A stretch of DNA of 64,000 nucleotides from Streptomyces sp. NBC_01571. GTDB taxonomy: Bacteria; Actinomycetota; Actinomycetes; Streptomycetales; Streptomycetaceae. The notes beneath the pieces were generated by a model that searched no databases, was not told where the DNA came from, and was given only the letters and a program-made list of their open reading frames with translations. The position numbers and the translations under genes are program-made. Positions 41,052 to 50,416 of the stretch are shown here, piece by piece. The stretch lies in NCBI RefSeq assembly GCF_026339875.1, contig NZ_JAPEPZ010000001.1, positions 2,604,001-2,668,000 on the forward strand, written 5' to 3'. Within the stretch, counting starts at the first letter, position 1. The number at the start of each line of letters is the position of its first letter.

Positions 41052-44000
41052 GCTTCGACACCCTGCTGGTCGCCAACCGCGGCGAGATCGCGGTCCGGAT
41101 CATCCGCACCGCGCGCGAACTCGGGCTCCGCACGGTCGCGGTGTACTCCGACCCCGACCGCTCGGCACCGCACGTCCGGCTCGCCGACGAGGCCGTCCGG
41201 CTGGGCCCGGCCCCCGCGAAGGAGTCGTACCTCGACGCCGACCTGGTGCTGAAGGCGGCCAAGGACACCGGCGCGGGGGCGATCCACCCCGGCTACGGCT
41301 TCCTGTCCGAGGACGCGGCCTTCGCACGGCGCTGCGAGGACGCCGGGATCGTGTTCGTGGGACCCACGCCCCGGCAACTGGAACTGTTCGGGGCGAAGCA
41401 CACGGCGCGGGCGGCGGCCCGGGCGGCCGGTGTGCCGCTCGCCCCGGGCACGGGGCTGCTGCCCGGCCTTCCGGAGGCCCTGGAGGCGGCCGGGGGCATC
41501 GGCTATCCCGTGATGCTGAAGGCCACCGGCGGCGGGGGCGGCATCGGCATGGCGGCCTGCCGCTCCGCCGCGGAACTGGCCGAGGCCTGGGAGCGCGTGC
41601 AGCGTGTCGCCGCCGCGTCCTTCGCCTCCGCCGGGGTCTTCCTGGAGCGTCTGGTCGAGCACGCCCGCCATGTCGAGGTGCAGGTCTTCGGCGACGGCCG
41701 GGGCCGCGTCGTGACCTTCGGCGACCGCGACTGCTCGCTCCAGCGCCGCAACCAGAAGGTCGTGGAGGAGGCCCCGGCCCCCGGCCTCCCGGCCCACGTA
41801 CGGGAACGTCTCGCCTCCCGCGCACGTGACCTGTGCGCGAGTGTCCGCTACCGCTCGGCCGGCACGGTCGAGTTCGTGTACGACGCCGCACGCGAGGAGG
41901 CGTACTTCCTGGAGGTCAACACCCGCCTCCAGGTGGAGCATCCGGTCACCGAGGAGATCTACGGGGTCGACCTCGTCGCCTGGATGCTGCGGCTCGCACG
42001 CGGTGAGTCGGAGGTCGTGCGGGACCCGGGGGCGCCGCGTGGTCACGCCGTGGAGGCCCGGCTGTACGCCGAGGACCCCTCGCGCGAACACCGGCCGAGC
42101 GCGGGGCTGCTGACCCGGGTCGAGTTCCCCGGCGGCGTCCGGGTCGACGGCTGGGTGGAGACGGGCACCGAGGTGACCACCGCGTACGACCCCATGCTCG
42201 CGAAGATCGTCGCGTACGGCCCGGACCGCGCGCACGCCCTGGAGCGGCTGGACGAAGCGCTGGCCAGGACCCGGGTCGACGGCGTGGAGACGAACCTGGG
42301 GCTGGTGCGGGCGGCGCTCACCGACCCGTCCTTCCGGCGAGCGGCGCACTCGACGGCCACGCTGGCCGGGGTCACCGATCCCACGGCCCGCGTCGAGGTG
42401 GTCTCCGGCGGCACGCTCACCACGGTCCAGGACTGGCCGGGCCGCACCGGCTACTGGCAGGTGGGCGTGCCGCCGTGCGGCCCGATGGACGACCTGTCCT
42501 TCCGGCTGGGCAACCGCGCCCTCGGCAACGACGAGGGGGCGCCCGGTCTGGAGTGCACCCTGCGGGGGCCGACCCTGCGCTTCACGCACGCCGTCACGGT
42601 CTGTGTCACCGGCGCCCCGGCACCGGTCACCGTGGACGGCACGGCGGTCGCCCAGTGGGAGCCGGTGACGGTGCCCGCGGGAGCGGTACTGGACGTCGGC
42701 GCGCCCGGCGGACACGGCCTGCGCACCTACGTCCTCTTCGCCGGCGACGGCCTCGACGTCCCGCCGTTCCTCGGCAGCGCCGCCACCTTCACCCTGGGCC
42801 GGTTCGGCGGGCACGGCGGCCGGGCACTGCGGACGGGGGACGTGCTGCACGGCGGGGCACTCACCGGTGCGACGGCGCCCGTACCGCCCGCCGACCGGCC
42901 CGTATTCACGTCCGGGTGGCGGGTCGGCGCGCTCGAAGGTCCGCACGCCGCACCGGAGTTCTTCACCGAGGACGACATCCGCGACTTCTACGCGGCCGAC
43001 TGGAAGGTCCACTTCAACTCGGCGCGCACCGGCGTACGACTGGTCGGCCCCAAGCCCCGCTGGGCGCGTGCGGACGGCGGCGAGGCGGGGCTGCACCCGT
43101 CCAACATCCACGACACGCCGTACTCGGTCGGCGCCGTCGACTACACCGGCGACATGCCGGTGCTGCTCGGCCCGGACGGCCCCTCGCTCGGCGGCTTCGT
43201 CTGCCCCGCGACGGTCGTCAGCACGGAGCGCTGGAAGCTCGGCCAGCTCCGCCCCGGTGACACCGTGCGTTTCGCGCCCCTCGCCGACGACGGCTCGGCG
43301 CGGGCCCCGGTCGTGGACGGCGGGGTGCTGGCCCGGGACGGCGACGTGACGTTCCGCCGCAGCGGCGACGACAACCTGCTGGTCGAGTTCGGGCCCATGC
43401 AGCTGGACCTGGCGCTGCGCATGCGGGTCCACGCGCTGATGGAGGCGGTGGCCGCGGCGGACCTCGACGGCGTCACGGACCTGACCCCCGGCATCCGCTC
43501 CCTGCAGATCCAGGCGGATCCGCGCAGACTCCCGCAGCGCGCACTGCTCGCCGCCGTACGGGAGACGGCCCGCGCCCTCCCGCCCAGCGACCGGCTCGTG
43601 GTCCCCTCCCGTACCGTGCACCTCCCGCTGTCCTGGGACGATCCGGCGACCCGCGAGGCCATCGACCGGTACATGGCGGGGGTCCGCGACGACGCGCCCT
43701 GGTGCCCGTGGAACATCGAGTTCATCCGCCGGGTGAACGGTCTGGACTCGGTGGACGACGTGTACCGCACCGTCTTCGACGCGGAGTACCTCGTGCTGGG
43801 CCTGGGCGACGTGTACCTGGGCGCGCCGGTCGCGACTCCGCTGGACCCGCGGCACCGTCTGGTCACCACCAAGTACAACCCGGCCCGCACCTGGACCGCC
43901 GAGAACTCCGTCGGCATCGGCGGCGCCTATCTCTGCGTCTACGGCATGGAGGGTCCGGGCGGCTACCAGTTCGTGGGCCGGACCACCCAGGTGTGGTCGG

Positions 44001-44563
44001 GGTGGCAGCAGCGCGGTGCCTTCGAGCCGGGCTCGCCCTGGCTGCTGCGCTTCTTCGACCGCATCAAGTGGTACGCCGTGGAGCCCGACGAACTCCTCGG
44101 TCTGCGCGCCGACATCGTCTCGGGGCGGTTCGTGCCCCGGATCGAGGAGGGCGAGTTCTCCCTGGCGCGCCACCAGGACTTCCTCGCCGCCCATGCCGAG
44201 TCGATCGCGCGGTTCCGGGCCCGGCAGGGCGCCGCGTTCGGCGCGGAGCGGGATGCCTGGGAGGCGGCGGGCGAGTTCGCCCGGGCGGACGCCGCCGCCG
44301 CGCCCGTGGCCGCGGTCGCCGAGGTGACCGTCCCGGCGGGCGGCCGGCTCGTCGAGGCCGAGTTCACCGCGTCCGTGTGGCAGTTGAATGTCGAGCCGGG
44401 CGACCGTGTCACCACCGGCCAGCCCCTGCTGGCGCTGGAGGCGATGAAGATGGAGTCCAGGGTGACCGCTCCGATGGACGGAGTCGTGCGGCAGGTCCTC
44501 ACCAGGCCGGGCGCCCAGGTGGAAGCGGGCACGGCCCTGGTGGTCCTGGCGCCCGCCACCTGA
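41048..44563 (+). CDS. Guanidine (or urea) carboxylase, biotin-dependent
   Basis: 1171 residues. Biotin carboxylase domain (1-445): ANRGEIAVRII, GYGFLSEDAAFARRCEDAG, ATP-grasp GGGGGIGM, EVNTRLQVEHPVTEEIYGVDL. A KipA/AHS2-like domain starts near 447 (VVSGGTLTTVQDWPGRTGYW) and a KipI/AHS1-like domain near 820 (PGIRSLQIQADPRRLPQ, PWNIEFIRRVNG); together they form the carboxyltransferase. The biotinyl domain at about 1095-1171 carries biotin lysine EAMKMES. It carboxylates guanidine or urea using ATP and bicarbonate. Adjacent CgdAB-like genes favour guanidine. Published work reports an Asp/Asn position that discriminates the two substrates; I could not place it without an alignment. ATG overlaps the previous stop. 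Confidence 0.9.
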   Translation: MSFDTLLVANRGEIAVRIIRTARELGLRTVAVYSDPDRSAPHVRLADEAVRLGPAPAKESYLDADLVLKAAKDTGAGAIHPGYGFLSEDAAFARRCEDAGIVFVGPTPRQLELFGAKHTARAAARAAGVPLAPGTGLLPGLPEALEAAGGIGYPVMLKATGGGGGIGMAACRSAAELAEAWERVQRVAAASFASAGVFLERLVEHARHVEVQVFGDGRGRVVTFGDRDCSLQRRNQKVVEEAPAPGLPAHVRERLASRARDLCASVRYRSAGTVEFVYDAAREEAYFLEVNTRLQVEHPVTEEIYGVDLVAWMLRLARGESEVVRDPGAPRGHAVEARLYAEDPSREHRPSAGLLTRVEFPGGVRVDGWVETGTEVTTAYDPMLAKIVAYGPDRAHALERLDEALARTRVDGVETNLGLVRAALTDPSFRRAAHSTATLAGVTDPTARVEVVSGGTLTTVQDWPGRTGYWQVGVPPCGPMDDLSFRLGNRALGNDEGAPGLECTLRGPTLRFTHAVTVCVTGAPAPVTVDGTAVAQWEPVTVPAGAVLDVGAPGGHGLRTYVLFAGDGLDVPPFLGSAATFTLGRFGGHGGRALRTGDVLHGGALTGATAPVPPADRPVFTSGWRVGALEGPHAAPEFFTEDDIRDFYAADWKVHFNSARTGVRLVGPKPRWARADGGEAGLHPSNIHDTPYSVGAVDYTGDMPVLLGPDGPSLGGFVCPATVVSTERWKLGQLRPGDTVRFAPLADDGSARAPVVDGGVLARDGDVTFRRSGDDNLLVEFGPMQLDLALRMRVHALMEAVAAADLDGVTDLTPGIRSLQIQADPRRLPQRALLAAVRETARALPPSDRLVVPSRTVHLPLSWDDPATREAIDRYMAGVRDDAPWCPWNIEFIRRVNGLDSVDDVYRTVFDAEYLVLGLGDVYLGAPVATPLDPRHRLVTTKYNPARTWTAENSVGIGGAYLCVYGMEGPGGYQFVGRTTQVWSGWQQRGAFEPGSPWLLRFFDRIKWYAVEPDELLGLRADIVSGRFVPRIEEGEFSLARHQDFLAAHAESIARFRARQGAAFGAERDAWEAAGEFARADAAAAPVAAVAEVTVPAGGRLVEAEFTASVWQLNVEPGDRVTTGQPLLALEAMKMESRVTAPMDGVVRQVLTRPGAQVEAGTALVVLAPAT

Positions 44564-44625
44564 CAGCACGCGGGTGGTCCGTGGGCGGCCGACGGGCACC
44601 GACCACCCACCCGATCACGCCCGGC

Positions 44626-44739
44626 GAACATCGACGAACATGGATGAACGCTGACGAACGCCGACGAATGCCGACGAACGCCAGTGAACACCGCCGAATA
44701 TCGACGAGCACCGACGCACGGTCACAAGCGCCGACGAAC
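44626..44739. repeat. Tandem 10-bp repeat between carboxylase and allophanate hydrolase genes
   Basis: From 44626 the sequence divides into eleven 10-bp units of the type GAACGCCGAC (GAACATCGAC, GAACATGGAT, GAACGCTGAC, GAACGCCGAC, GAATGCCGAC and so on) plus a final GAAC, ending at the AAGGAG ribosome binding site of the next gene. The unit is less GC-rich than its surroundings and rich in GA. A 10-bp period keeps each unit on the same DNA face. Confidence 0.85.
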
Positions 44740-44750
44740 AAGGAGCAACC

Positions 44751-46406
44751 ATGTCCGCCCTCGCCCGAGTGCAGTCGGCCTACGCCCGCATCGAGGCGGT
44801 CGACCGCCCCGAGATCTGGATCGATCTGCGCCCCCGGGCAGAGGTCGAGCGGGAGGCCGAGGCTGTCGACGCCCGTCTCGCGGCGGGCGAACACCTCCCC
44901 CTCGCCGGCCGGCTCCTCGCCGCGAAGGGCAACATCGACGTGGCCGGCCTGCCGACCACCGCGGGCTGCCCGGCGTACGCGTACACCCCGAAGGAGGACG
45001 CCCCCGCGGTCGCCCGCCTGCGAGCGGCCGGCGCGCTCGTCCTGGGCACCACGAACCTGGACCAGTTCGCGACCGGTCTGGTCGGTACCCGTTCCCCGTA
45101 CGGCGCCGTGCGCAGCGCCCTCGACCCGGCCCGCGTCAGTGGCGGGTCCAGCTCCGGATCGGCCGTGGCGGTAGCTCTGGGCCTGGTCGACCTCGCCCTC
45201 GGCACCGACACGGCCGGTTCCGGCCGCGTTCCCGCCGCGTTCAACGGCATCGTCGGCCTGAAGCCGACCCGCGGCCTTGTCCCGACCACCGGCATCGTCC
45301 CGGCCTGCGCCTCCCTGGACTGCGTGACCGTCTTCGCCCGTACGCTCCCGGAGGCCGAACAGGCCCTCGCGCACCTGGCCCGCCCGTCCGGACGCGCGCT
45401 GCCGTCCCTCCCCCAGCGCGTCCCCGGCCCCTGGCGCGTCGCCGTCCCCCCGACGGCACAGCTCGGCGAGCTGGACGCGGGCTGGGCCCAGGCGTACGAG
45501 GACACCGTGGCGCAGCTCGTCGCGGCGGGGGCCGAGGTGCGCCCCCTCGACCTCACCCCGTTCACCGAGGCCGCGGCGATGCTCTACGAGGGCGCGTTCG
45601 TCGCCGAGCGCTACACCGCGGTGGGGAGCTTTGTCGACAAGTTGCTCCGTGAGGGGGGTGCGGGTCTCGACCCGACCGTCGCGGGGATCATCACCCGCGC
45701 CCGGGACATCCCTGCCCACCGGCTCTTCGCCGACCAGGACCGGCTGGCCGCACTGCGCCTGCGGGCCGTCGCCGGGCTCGGTGACGCGGACGCCCTGCTG
45801 CTGCCGACCGCGCCGGGCCATCCGACCCTGGCGGAGGTCGCCGCCGACCCGCTGGGCGCCAACGCCCGCCTGGGGCGTTTCACCAACTCCACGAACCTCT
45901 TCGACCTCGCCGCGGTCGCCGCTCCCGCGGGCACCGTGGACGGGCTGCCCTTCGGCGTGATGCTGATCGGCCCCGCGTTCACCGACGAGCGTCTCGCCCG
46001 GATCGCCGCCCTGCTCCGGCCGCGGACACGCGTCGCCGTGGTCGGCGCCCATCTGTCGGGCCAGCCCCTGAACCCGCAGCTCCTCGCCCTGGGCGCCGAG
46101 TGGGAGCGCACGACGACGACGGCGGCCGCGTACCGGCTGCACGCCCTGGCCACCACCCCTCCCAAGCCGGGCCTGGTCCGCACCGGCGTGGGCGGGGCCA
46201 CCGTCGAGGCGGAGGTGTGGCGGCTGCCCGCCGAGGGCCTCGGGCGCCTGCTCGCCGAGCTGCCCCGTCCGATGACACTCGGCCGGGTCGAACTGGCCGA
46301 CGGCACCCATGTACCCGGGTTCCTGTGCGAGCCCTGCGCGCTCGAGGGTGCCGAGGACATCACGGAGTACGGCGGCTGGCGCGGCTACCTGCGGGCGCGC
46401 GACTGA
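44751..46406 (+). CDS. atzF: Allophanate hydrolase (amidase family)
   Basis: 551 residues. The amidase-signature triad is present: Lys59 in LAAKGNIDVAG, cis-Ser within GGSSSGS (131-137), nucleophile Ser157 in GTDTAGSGRVPAAF. The C-terminal domain (from about 440: LHALATTPPKPGLVR, EVWRLPAEGLGRLLAELPRPMTLG) is that of allophanate hydrolases. It splits allophanate to ammonium and carbon dioxide, the last step of carboxylase-based guanidine/urea use. ATG with AAGGAG upstream. It follows the carboxylase gene after a 187-bp spacer holding the 10-bp repeats, so it may have partly separate expression. Cytosolic. Confidence 0.93.
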   Translation: MSALARVQSAYARIEAVDRPEIWIDLRPRAEVEREAEAVDARLAAGEHLPLAGRLLAAKGNIDVAGLPTTAGCPAYAYTPKEDAPAVARLRAAGALVLGTTNLDQFATGLVGTRSPYGAVRSALDPARVSGGSSSGSAVAVALGLVDLALGTDTAGSGRVPAAFNGIVGLKPTRGLVPTTGIVPACASLDCVTVFARTLPEAEQALAHLARPSGRALPSLPQRVPGPWRVAVPPTAQLGELDAGWAQAYEDTVAQLVAAGAEVRPLDLTPFTEAAAMLYEGAFVAERYTAVGSFVDKLLREGGAGLDPTVAGIITRARDIPAHRLFADQDRLAALRLRAVAGLGDADALLLPTAPGHPTLAEVAADPLGANARLGRFTNSTNLFDLAAVAAPAGTVDGLPFGVMLIGPAFTDERLARIAALLRPRTRVAVVGAHLSGQPLNPQLLALGAEWERTTTTAAAYRLHALATTPPKPGLVRTGVGGATVEAEVWRLPAEGLGRLLAELPRPMTLGRVELADGTHVPGFLCEPCALEGAEDITEYGGWRGYLRARD

Positions 46407-46492
46407 GCCGCTGACGTCGCGGCCCCGGTGACCGGCATACCGCGGTACCCACGTACCGGCGTGCTCACGTGGCGACGTATCGATGAATCCAC

Positions 46493-46535
46493 GTACCGGA
46501 GTACGGAAGTAGCGGGGTACCGGAGTACGGAAGTA
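46493..46535. repeat. Short repeats (GTACCGGAGTACGGAAGTA) after the allophanate hydrolase gene
   Basis: GTACCGGAGTACGGAAGTA occurs at 46493-46511 and 46517-46535, 24 bp apart. Looser ACGTACCGG/ACGTATCG copies extend back to about 46430. The array lies between the gene stop and the bidirectional terminator. Confidence 0.65.
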
Positions 46536-46540
46536 CGCAA

Positions 46541-46571
46541 GTGCGCCGCCCCCGGCATCGGGGCGGCGCAC
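46541..46571. terminator. Bidirectional terminator, 12-bp perfect stem
   Basis: GTGCGCCGCCCC (46541-46552) pairs perfectly with GGGGCGGCGCAC (46560-46571) around CGGCATC. It separates the convergent allophanate hydrolase and helicase genes. Confidence 0.85.
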
Positions 46572-46591
46572 CACGGGCGAAGGGGCTCGGA

Positions 46592-49408
46592 TCAGCCCAC
46601 CGACGAGTAGGCGACCACCCCGCGCAACAGCCCGTCGACCGCCTTGCGCGCGTTCTTCGCGACCGTCGAGCTCTCTCCGCCGGAGACGGGCGCGGCGGCC
46701 GAGATCTGGCCCAGCACGTCGATGACCTGCTTGCACCAGCGGACGAAGTCGCCGGCCGGCATCTCCGCCTCGCGCAGCACCTCGTCGAGGCCCTTGCCGG
46801 AAGCCCACTCGTAGGCCGCCCAGGCGAAGCCGAGATCCGGTTCGCGCTGGCCCACGCCCTCGGACTGGGTGATCCGGAAGTCCTCCTCCAGGGCGTCCAG
46901 ACGGCCCCAGATGCGGACCATCTCGCCCAGCGCGGCCTTGGCCTTGCCGGAGGGCAGCTTCGGCGCCATCGCGTCGTCGCCGACCCGCGACTCGTAGACC
47001 AACGCCGAGACGCACGCGGCGAGTTCGGCCGGGTTCAGTCCCTCCCAGACGCCGGCCCGCAGGCATTCGCTGGCCAGCAGGTCGAGTTCGCCGTACAACC
47101 GGGCCAGCCGCCTGCCGTGTTCGGTGGCCTCGTCGCCGCGCAGGTAGTCCAGCTCGGTGAGCAGGGCGACGATACGGTCGAAGGTGCGGGCGATGGTGTT
47201 CGTCCGGCCCTCGATGCGGCGCTCCAGCTGCGAGGTGTCGCGCTGCAGCCGGTGGTAGCGCTCGGCCCAACGGGCGTGGTCCTCGCGGTCGTTGCACCCG
47301 TGACAGGGGTGGGCGCGGATCGCCGTGCGCAGCCGGGCGATCTCACGGTCGTCGGCCGCCTCGGAGCGCTTCTTGCGCAGCCGGTCGGGGACGATATGCC
47401 CGGCCTTGGTGCGCAGGGCGGACGCGAGGTCGCGACGGGACTGCGGGGAACGCGGGTTGAAGGACTTCGGGATGCGCATCCGCTCCAACGCCTCCACCGG
47501 CACCGGGAAGTCCATCGAGGCCAGCCGCTTGACCTGGCGCTCGGCGGTGAGCACCAGCGGGCGGGGGCCGTCGTGTTGCTCGAAACCGCGGTGCCCGTTG
47601 GACCGGCCCGCGGGCAGGCCGGGGTCGAGCACCAGCGCCAGACCGGCGAACTTGCCGGTCGGGACATGGATGATGTCACCCGGCTTGAGCTTCTCCAGCG
47701 CGACGGCCGCCTCCGCGCGGCGCTGCGCCACGCCCTGCTTGGCGAGTTCGGTCTCGCGGTCCTTGAGCTCACGGCGCAGCCGTGCGTACTCCTCGAAGTC
47801 CCCGAGGTGGCAGGTCATGGACTCCTTGTAACCCTCGAGCCCCTCCTCGTTGCGCTGCACCTGCCGGGAGATCCCGACGACCGACTTGTCGGCCTGGAAC
47901 TGGGCGAAGGAGGTCTCCAGGAGTTCGCGCGAGCGGTGCCGCCCGAACTGCTCGACCAGGTTCACCGCCATGTTGTACGACGGCTTGAAGCTGGAGCGCA
48001 GCGGGTAGGTGCGGGTGCCCGCGAGACCCGCCAGGTGGTCGGGGCTGAAGCCGCGCTGCCACAGCACGACGGCGTGGCCCTCGACGTCGATCCCGCGGCG
48101 CCCCGCCCGGCCGGTCAGCTGGGTGTACTCGCCGGGAGTGATGTCGGCGTGCTGTTCGCCGTTCCACTTGACGAGCTTCTCCAGCACCACGGAGCGGGCG
48201 GGCATGTTGATCCCGAGCGCGAGGGTCTCGGTGGCGAACACGGCCTTCACCAGCCCGCGTACGAAGAGCTCCTCGACGACTTCCTTGAACGTCGGCAGCA
48301 TGCCGGCGTGGTGGGCCGCGATGCCCCGCTCCAGGCCCTCCAGCCACTCGTAGTACCCGAGGACGTGCAGGTCCTCCGGGGGGATGGAGTCCGTGCGCCT
48401 CTCGACGATCTCGCGCACCTTCACGCGCGCTTCCTCGTCGTTGAGCCGCAGGCCCGCGTACAGGCACTGCTGGACGGCGGCCTCGCAGGCGGCGCGGCTG
48501 AAGATGAAGGTGATGGCGGGCAGCAGGCCCTCGGTGTCGAGCCGTTCGATGACCTCGGGGCGGCCCGGCGTCCAGATCCGCGAGCGCTGCCGGCGCTCGC
48601 GCTCCCGGTCGGCCTCGCGCATGGCGCGGCCGCGCCTGCGGTCCTGGTACGACGGACGGCTCGCCTCCATGCGGGCCAGGCGCGTGAGGTCGGGGTTGAC
48701 CGCCTTCTTGTGGCCCTCGCCCTCCTCGAAGAGGTCGTACATCCGGCGTCCGGCGAGCACGTGCTGGAACAGCGGCACCGGACGGTGCTCGGAGACGATC
48801 ACCTCGGTGTCGCCGCGCACGGTGTCCAGCCAGTCCCCGAACTCCTCGGCGTTCGACACGGTCGCCGAGAGCGAGACGAGCGTGACCGAGGCGGGAAGGT
48901 GGATGATCACTTCCTCCCACACGGCGCCGCGGAAGCGGTCGGAGAGGTAGTGCACCTCGTCCATGACCACATGGCCGAGGCCGAGAAGGGTCTGCGAACC
49001 CGCGTACAGCATGTTGCGCAGCACCTCGGTGGTCATGACGACCACCGGGGCGTCGGAGTTGACGCTGTTGTCCCCGGTGAGGAGACCGACCTTGTCCGCG
49101 CCGTAACGGCGGGAGAGGTCGGCGTACTTCTGGTTCGACAGCGCCTTGATCGGCGTCGTGTAGAAGCACTTCTTGCCCTGCTGGAGGGCCAGGTGGACGG
49201 CGAACTCGCCGACGATCGTCTTGCCCGAGCCGGTGGGCGCCGCGACGAGCACACCCTTGCCCGCCTCGAGCGCCTTGCAGGCCTCGATCTGGAAGGGGTC
49301 GAGGCCGAAGTCGTACATCTCGCGGAAGGAGGCGAGCGCGGTGGCCTGCTCGACAGCGCGCTTCCGTGCTGCCGCGTACCGCTCGGCCGGTGAGAGGTCC
49401 TCTGTCAT
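46592..49408 (-). CDS. helY: Ski2/HelY-like DEVH-box RNA helicase
   Basis: 938 residues from ATG 49406-49408 (MTEDLSPAERYAAARKRAVEQ). Walker A VAAPTGSGKTIVGEF, DEVH box MDEVHYLSDRFRG, SAT motif VSLSATVSNAEEF, helicase C signature QLTGRAGRRGIDVEGHAVVL. An rRNA-processing arch-like insert and a long helical C-terminus follow. HelY-type helicases are conserved in actinobacteria next to tatAC and pafBC and are thought to act in RNA processing or decay. Upstream in-frame extension has no supporting ribosome binding site. Terminates at the shared hairpin at 46541. Confidence 0.95.
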   Translation of the reverse strand: MTEDLSPAERYAAARKRAVEQATALASFREMYDFGLDPFQIEACKALEAGKGVLVAAPTGSGKTIVGEFAVHLALQQGKKCFYTTPIKALSNQKYADLSRRYGADKVGLLTGDNSVNSDAPVVVMTTEVLRNMLYAGSQTLLGLGHVVMDEVHYLSDRFRGAVWEEVIIHLPASVTLVSLSATVSNAEEFGDWLDTVRGDTEVIVSEHRPVPLFQHVLAGRRMYDLFEEGEGHKKAVNPDLTRLARMEASRPSYQDRRRGRAMREADRERERRQRSRIWTPGRPEVIERLDTEGLLPAITFIFSRAACEAAVQQCLYAGLRLNDEEARVKVREIVERRTDSIPPEDLHVLGYYEWLEGLERGIAAHHAGMLPTFKEVVEELFVRGLVKAVFATETLALGINMPARSVVLEKLVKWNGEQHADITPGEYTQLTGRAGRRGIDVEGHAVVLWQRGFSPDHLAGLAGTRTYPLRSSFKPSYNMAVNLVEQFGRHRSRELLETSFAQFQADKSVVGISRQVQRNEEGLEGYKESMTCHLGDFEEYARLRRELKDRETELAKQGVAQRRAEAAVALEKLKPGDIIHVPTGKFAGLALVLDPGLPAGRSNGHRGFEQHDGPRPLVLTAERQVKRLASMDFPVPVEALERMRIPKSFNPRSPQSRRDLASALRTKAGHIVPDRLRKKRSEAADDREIARLRTAIRAHPCHGCNDREDHARWAERYHRLQRDTSQLERRIEGRTNTIARTFDRIVALLTELDYLRGDEATEHGRRLARLYGELDLLASECLRAGVWEGLNPAELAACVSALVYESRVGDDAMAPKLPSGKAKAALGEMVRIWGRLDALEEDFRITQSEGVGQREPDLGFAWAAYEWASGKGLDEVLREAEMPAGDFVRWCKQVIDVLGQISAAAPVSGGESSTVAKNARKAVDGLLRGVVAYSSVG

Positions 49409-49494
49409 CGTGCCTTCGAGACTACCGGCAGCCACTGACAACAGGACGATCAATATCCGGATCCGTTGCCGGTGAAACCCCGGATCCCCGCAGC

Positions 49495-50385
49495 TCAGGG
49501 AATGGCCACCCGCACCGCACCGGGCACGCACCGCGCCGTGAGCGGCAGCGGCCCCAGCGGCTCCCCGTCCGCGTACCCGGTGAGGCCGTCGGCGACGAGC
49601 TCGACGCGGGCCGCCCGGTGCACGCTCACCACGGGGTGGGAGAGATGGGTGCCCCGGTACACCTTCGGGAACACCCTGAGCAGCGTCCTGCGCGTGCACG
49701 GCCCGACGACCGTGATGTCGAACAGACCGTCGCCGAGGTCCGCGCCCGCGCAGATCTTCATGCCGCCGCCGTACGACGAGCCGTTGCCGACCGCGACGAG
49801 GGTCGCCTCGATCTCGCGGGTCTCGCCGTCGTCCAGGGTCATCTGGTACCGGACCGGCCGGAAGGCCGCCAGCTCGGCGAGCATCGCCAGGTCGTACTTG
49901 ACGCGTCCGGAGGGCCGGCGCATGCGGTTGCCGCGGTCGTTGACCCGGGAGTCGAAGCCGGAGGCGAGGACGGTGCCGAACCAGGTGCCGTTCACGCGGC
50001 CCAGGTCGACGTCCTGGAACCGGGCGCCCTTGAGCGACTCGGCGATCTGCCGCCCGGCGGCGGCCGGGTCGCGCAGGGGCAGGCCCAGGGCGCGCGCGAA
50101 GTCGTTCCCGGTGCCGGCGGCGACCAGGCCGAGCGGGGTGCGGGTCCCGGCGACGGCCTGCAGGGCCAGATGCGCCATGCCGTCGCCGCCGACGGCTATC
50201 AGGGCTCCCGTGCCGCGCTCGACCGCGTCGCGCGCGCGGGTGAGGGCGTCGGCGGCGTTCTCCCCGAGCACCGTCCGTACGGAGAATCCCGCCGCCCGCA
50301 GAGCGGAAGCGGCCGGCTGCGCCGCGCGGGCGCCCCGGCCGCGCCCTGCGGTGGGGTTGACAAAGAGGGTGATCTCGCTGGTCAC
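49495..50385 (-). CDS. Diacylglycerol kinase-family lipid kinase
   Basis: 296 residues. NPTAGRGRG start, catalytic-domain motif VGGDGMAHLALQAVAG, VAAGTGNDFARALGLPLRD, and NGSSYGGGMKICAGADLGDGLFDI: the DagK/YegS family. It phosphorylates diacylglycerol or a related lipid at the membrane. GTG start (50383-50385). It lies between tatC and helY on the same strand; an 86-bp gap separates it from helY, so they may share a transcript. Confidence 0.92.
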   Translation of the reverse strand: MTSEITLFVNPTAGRGRGARAAQPAASALRAAGFSVRTVLGENAADALTRARDAVERGTGALIAVGGDGMAHLALQAVAGTRTPLGLVAAGTGNDFARALGLPLRDPAAAGRQIAESLKGARFQDVDLGRVNGTWFGTVLASGFDSRVNDRGNRMRRPSGRVKYDLAMLAELAAFRPVRYQMTLDDGETREIEATLVAVGNGSSYGGGMKICAGADLGDGLFDITVVGPCTRRTLLRVFPKVYRGTHLSHPVVSVHRAARVELVADGLTGYADGEPLGPLPLTARCVPGAVRVAIP

Positions 50386-50416
50386 GGGCCTGACCCTACG
50401 AGATCTTCGCGCCTTG

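Noticed and set aside
40589..44599. 1336-codon minus-strand frame opposite the carboxylase
   Set aside because: Shadow frame; the plus strand shows a complete biotin carboxylase to BCCP architecture.
46541..49393. 950-codon plus-strand frame opposite helY
   Set aside because: Shadow frame without domains; helY motifs are all on the minus strand.
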